A DNA stretch of 58,748 nt from Silicimonas sp. GTDB taxonomy: Bacteria; Pseudomonadota; Alphaproteobacteria; Rhodobacterales; Rhodobacteraceae. The DNA is taken from the NCBI GenBank assembly GCA_022826205.1, contig JAJDVJ010000090.1:1-58748 (forward strand), in the 5' to 3' direction. Both the position numbers and the translations under genes were made by a program. Shown here piece by piece: positions 56,414-58,748 of this stretch (position 1 is the stretch's first letter; each line of letters opens with the position of its first letter). The notes below the pieces were generated by a model. It searched no databases. It was not told the origin of the DNA and saw nothing but the letters and a program-made list of their open reading frames with translations.

Positions 56414-57568
56414 ATGAAGAACCTGTTCAAGAAAGCGTTCGTCGTGTCCCTGTTGATGTGCGGCGCGGCAACGGCGCAAACCCAAGGCGTGTCGGACGAC
56501 GAGGTGTTGATCGGCACCAACTCTGACCTGTCGGGGCCCTTCGCCGGATTTGGCGCACCTTCAGTTCGGGCCGCCAATCTCTATTTCGACGAAATCAATG
56601 CCTCAGGCGGGGTTCACGGCCGCAAGATTCGCTTGATCGTGGAGGACCATGGCTACCAGTTGCCGAGGGCCATGACCGGGTTCAACAAGTTGCTGAACTC
56701 CGACAAGGTCTTCGCGATGCTCTTGACGACGGGAACGCCGATGAATGTCGCATTGTTTCCGCTGCTGGAAGGGCGTGGCGTTCCCAACATCGCCCCTCTT
56801 TCGGTGGGGCGCCAGTTGCTTGATCCGCCGGCGCCGTACAAGTACGCGAGCGTCTCGTCCTACTACGACCAGATCCGGGCTGGCGTGAGCTACCTGGTGA
56901 AGAACGAAGGCGCGACGAACATTTGCGCCATGTACATTCCCTCAGACTTTGGTCAGGAGATCGCCGAAGGTGCCAAGGACATCTCATCGGAACTGGGGCT
57001 GAATTTTGCCTCTGAGACGACTCACAGGCCTGACGAGCAGGACTTTGTCGGTTCCTTGACCAAGCTGCGGGCTGACGGCTGCGACACCATCGCCATCGCC
57101 CTCGGGCTGCGCCAGGTCATTACGGCTGTAGCGACGGCCAAGAAGATCGGCTGGACCGACGTGAATTTCATGGGGTCATCGGCCGCATTTCACACTGCGG
57201 TGGCAAGGGTTCCCGGGGGCGTGACGGAAGGCATGTACGCATCTGCGGGATGGTCGGACATCGTTGCGCGCATGGACAACCCGACCTTGGCGGCGTGGGT
57301 CGCGAGCTATCAGGAAGCTACAGGCGAAGCCCCGCCCACTGGCGCGCTTCTCGGGCGCGCCGCTGCGGAACTGCTGGTGCGTGCCCTTGATGCTGCCGGC
57401 CCTGACCTGACGCACGAGACATTTCAGGCCGCGATGGAGAGCCTCGAGTACACTGACGAAATCTTGGGCGTGGAAGTCGACTACGGTCCTGGCGACCACC
57501 AGGGTGCGGACGTGATCATCATCTCCAGGATCGTCGAGGGTGACTGGATTGAGGTCGCGCGCCAGTGA
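56414..57568 (+). CDS. Liv-type ABC transporter substrate-binding protein
   Basis: 384 residues from the ATG at 56414. A signal peptide covers residues 1-22 (ending AATAQTQ), so the protein is periplasmic. The mature protein opens VSDDEVLIGTNSDLSGPFAG, the Leu/Ile/Val-binding fold. The following motifs (INASGGVHGRKIRLIVEDHGY) are conserved in the whole family. Its closest function in context is delivery of an organic acid to the two permeases. Last gene of the operon; 57569-57828 shows no further gene. Confidence 0.9.
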   Translation: MKNLFKKAFVVSLLMCGAATAQTQGVSDDEVLIGTNSDLSGPFAGFGAPSVRAANLYFDEINASGGVHGRKIRLIVEDHGYQLPRAMTGFNKLLNSDKVFAMLLTTGTPMNVALFPLLEGRGVPNIAPLSVGRQLLDPPAPYKYASVSSYYDQIRAGVSYLVKNEGATNICAMYIPSDFGQEIAEGAKDISSELGLNFASETTHRPDEQDFVGSLTKLRADGCDTIAIALGLRQVITAVATAKKIGWTDVNFMGSSAAFHTAVARVPGGVTEGMYASAGWSDIVARMDNPTLAAWVASYQEATGEAPPTGALLGRAAAELLVRALDAAGPDLTHETFQAAMESLEYTDEILGVEVDYGPGDHQGADVIIISRIVEGDWIEVARQ

Positions 57569-57828
57569 CGTGTACGTGTCAGGAAGCATGCTTGCGGAAT
57601 GTCGGCCGTTGAACGAAGCATGTGGATGCGGGGCTCGGGTGCACATGCACGGGCCGGAAGATGCCGGTGCGGCGTCTGGCTAGGCTATGTACCCAAATGT
57701 TGACCTCTTCGCATCATCTTTCACTCCTTGGCGAACGCAATCCAAAAGATGCCGTATTGGAGCGGCGAATCGGGCCGATGCCGGTCTGGTGTTGTTGTCC
57801 TTCACACTAGGTGCATGACCGGAGGGTG

Positions 57829-58029
57829 ATGAACGGCATTTTCTTCGTGCTTCGCACTGGCACGCCACCGTAGGTCGGGCTGAGCCGTGGCGGACGGCCG
57901 ACGAAGGTCCATCTCGGCATCGACGGGAACGAGATTGTGAAGACCGTGTTCCTGACCCAGGGCCAGGCGGCCGACTATGCGCAGGCGGAGGCGCTTCTCG
58001 CTGTCCACGAACTGGCAGGCCGGCCATGA
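57829..58029 (+). pseudogene. Remnant of an IS5-family transposase gene
   Basis: From 57829 the frame reads MNGIFFVLRTGTP, the start block of IS5-group transposases (INGIFYVLRTG). A TAG at 57871-57873 ends it. About 10 bases further, in the same frame, GLSRGGRPTKVHLGIDGNE and LTQGQAADYAQAEALL follow, as in the later GRSRGGxTTKIH...LTPGQxxD block. The DNA between these blocks (about 60 codons in intact enzymes) is missing, and the sequence after 58029 does not continue the family. It is a deleted, inactive element. No terminal repeats could be identified. Confidence 0.75.
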
Positions 58030-58326
58030 CGCACTTGTGCGCGGGATCCCCGTATCCCCTCCAGCGACTCGATCTTCCTGCGGATGGACCACAGCAAACG
58101 TTCGATTCCGATCAGCACCGAAAGTAACCAGAACGTCAAATCGGACTGGAAATCTGGTTCGGGGCCGTCCAGGATCGCCGAAGCCCGGGTCGCGCAACTG
58201 TCCGGCGTCGTCGAGCGAGTTCTGCGCGAGTTCTTGAGCAACTCGGTTTGGCCGGGCACTGCCACGGCGCAAGAGAGCTTTGGGGAAGTGGCTCGGCCAA
58301 ACCGGCCAGGAAACTGGAGAAGCCAG

Positions 58327-58748
58327 ATGCAACGCGACCGTGGAACTCGTATCGACTGGGTTGCCGAAAGCTGCGCCCTGCTTGCCGGACTGACAAACGA
58401 ATTCCGGCAAACGCTTCCGTTCGAGGGGTTCACCATCGGAACGGGCATCCACCTGGAGCCGAAGACCGTCGCACTGCTCATGACGCTTCGTGCGGGCGGA
58501 GCGAATGTCGTGGCCTCCGGCAACCTGGGCAGCACGCAGCCGGAGAGCGTGGCGTTCCTGAGGTCCCAGGGGATCACGGTTCACGCAGCGAAGACAACCG
58601 ATGCCGTCCGTCACGCGAAATCGCTGAAGAAAGTGCTGGCGGAAAGACCTCAGCTTCTGCTCGACAACGGCGGCGACCTGTTCGCGCTCTACCTGGATGA
58701 TCCATATCCGGGGCTGCTTGGCGGGACCGAGGAGACCACCTCGGGCCG
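58327..58748 (+). CDS. Divergent S-adenosylhomocysteine hydrolase-like protein (N-terminal part, cut by the window)
   Basis: Open to the right edge (140 residues visible). The start at 58327 has GGAG at 58314-58317; the frame is also open upstream with an ATG at 58084, but that extension shows no similarity. AdoHcyase features: IDWVAESCALLAGLTNEF, GIHLEPKTVALLMTLRAGGA, NLGSTQPESVAFL (compare NPLSTQDD), LLLDNGGDL (compare DDGGDL) and LLGGTEETTSGR. The sequence TIGTGIHLEPKT replaces the usual CLHMTIQT. The enzyme family hydrolyses S-adenosylhomocysteine; the unusual residues suggest a distinct subfamily. The C-terminal NAD domain lies beyond the window. Confidence 0.8.
   Translation, partial: MQRDRGTRIDWVAESCALLAGLTNEFRQTLPFEGFTIGTGIHLEPKTVALLMTLRAGGANVVASGNLGSTQPESVAFLRSQGITVHAAKTTDAVRHAKSLKKVLAERPQLLLDNGGDLFALYLDDPYPGLLGGTEETTSG

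Noticed and set aside
58084..58326. Longer N-terminus of the S-adenosylhomocysteine hydrolase-like gene
   Set aside because: The frame is open from 58084, but the extra 81 residues have no similarity to the family and the ATG at 58327 has a better ribosome site.

Overview
The window (58,748 bases, GC-rich) looks like an alphaproteobacterial chromosome, most likely Rhodobacterales. The main reasons are a polyol-uptake cluster organised like smoEFGK-smoS-mtlK of Rhodobacter sphaeroides, a 41-residue ribosomal protein bL36, a glnB-glnA pair, a Tat-exported PhoX phosphatase and the general gene style. No plasmid, phage or CRISPR structure is visible. I worked from translations, motifs and intergenic patterns only, so substrate assignments for transporters and dehydrogenases are inferences.

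Bases 1-6,300 hold a cysteine-free TnpB C-terminus, a broken Tm-1-like (UPF0261) gene, a class II aldolase, phoX, an agmatinase-family ureohydrolase and a Gfo/Idh/MocA oxidoreductase. Bases 6,400-18,100 are housekeeping: rpmJ, tRNA-Val(GAC), an N-formylglutamate amidohydrolase, a Do/HtrA protease, glnA-glnB, a bifunctional NAD(P)H-hydrate repair enzyme, a chain of cysteine synthase, MscS channel and AlaX editing protein, and tRNA-Ser(GGA).

Bases 18,200-20,900 are the most interesting part. A Phd/VapB antitoxin gene and a PIN (VapC) toxin gene are separated by a 2,010-bp IS110/IS1111-type element. Removing the element with one copy of a CT core dinucleotide restores an 85-residue antitoxin ending LPR whose stop overlaps the toxin start (ATGA). 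The long non-coding part of the element contains short matches both to the target flank and to the element's own end, as expected of a guide (seeker/bridge) RNA. Bases 20,900-24,300 hold a HEAT-repeat protein, an AbrB-family membrane protein, a small two-repeat protein and an HNH nuclease remnant.

Bases 24,290-37,071 form a divergent polyol/ketose catabolic locus. One arm has a GatZ-like protein and a PfkB kinase. The other has a LacI-type regulator, a sugar-alcohol ABC importer, three polyol dehydrogenases and a fructokinase. Palindromic operators with GTCAAA half-sites lie in both promoter regions. A decayed C-terminal copy of mannitol dehydrogenase lies inside the locus. Bases 37,189-50,314 are a complete glycogen operon (glgP-glgB-glgC-glgA-glgX-malQ-pgm) that would receive the fructose-6-phosphate made upstream. 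Bases 50,817-57,568 are a Liv-type ABC importer with an embedded acyl-CoA synthetase. The right end has an IS5-type transposase remnant and the start of a divergent S-adenosylhomocysteine hydrolase-like gene that runs off the window.
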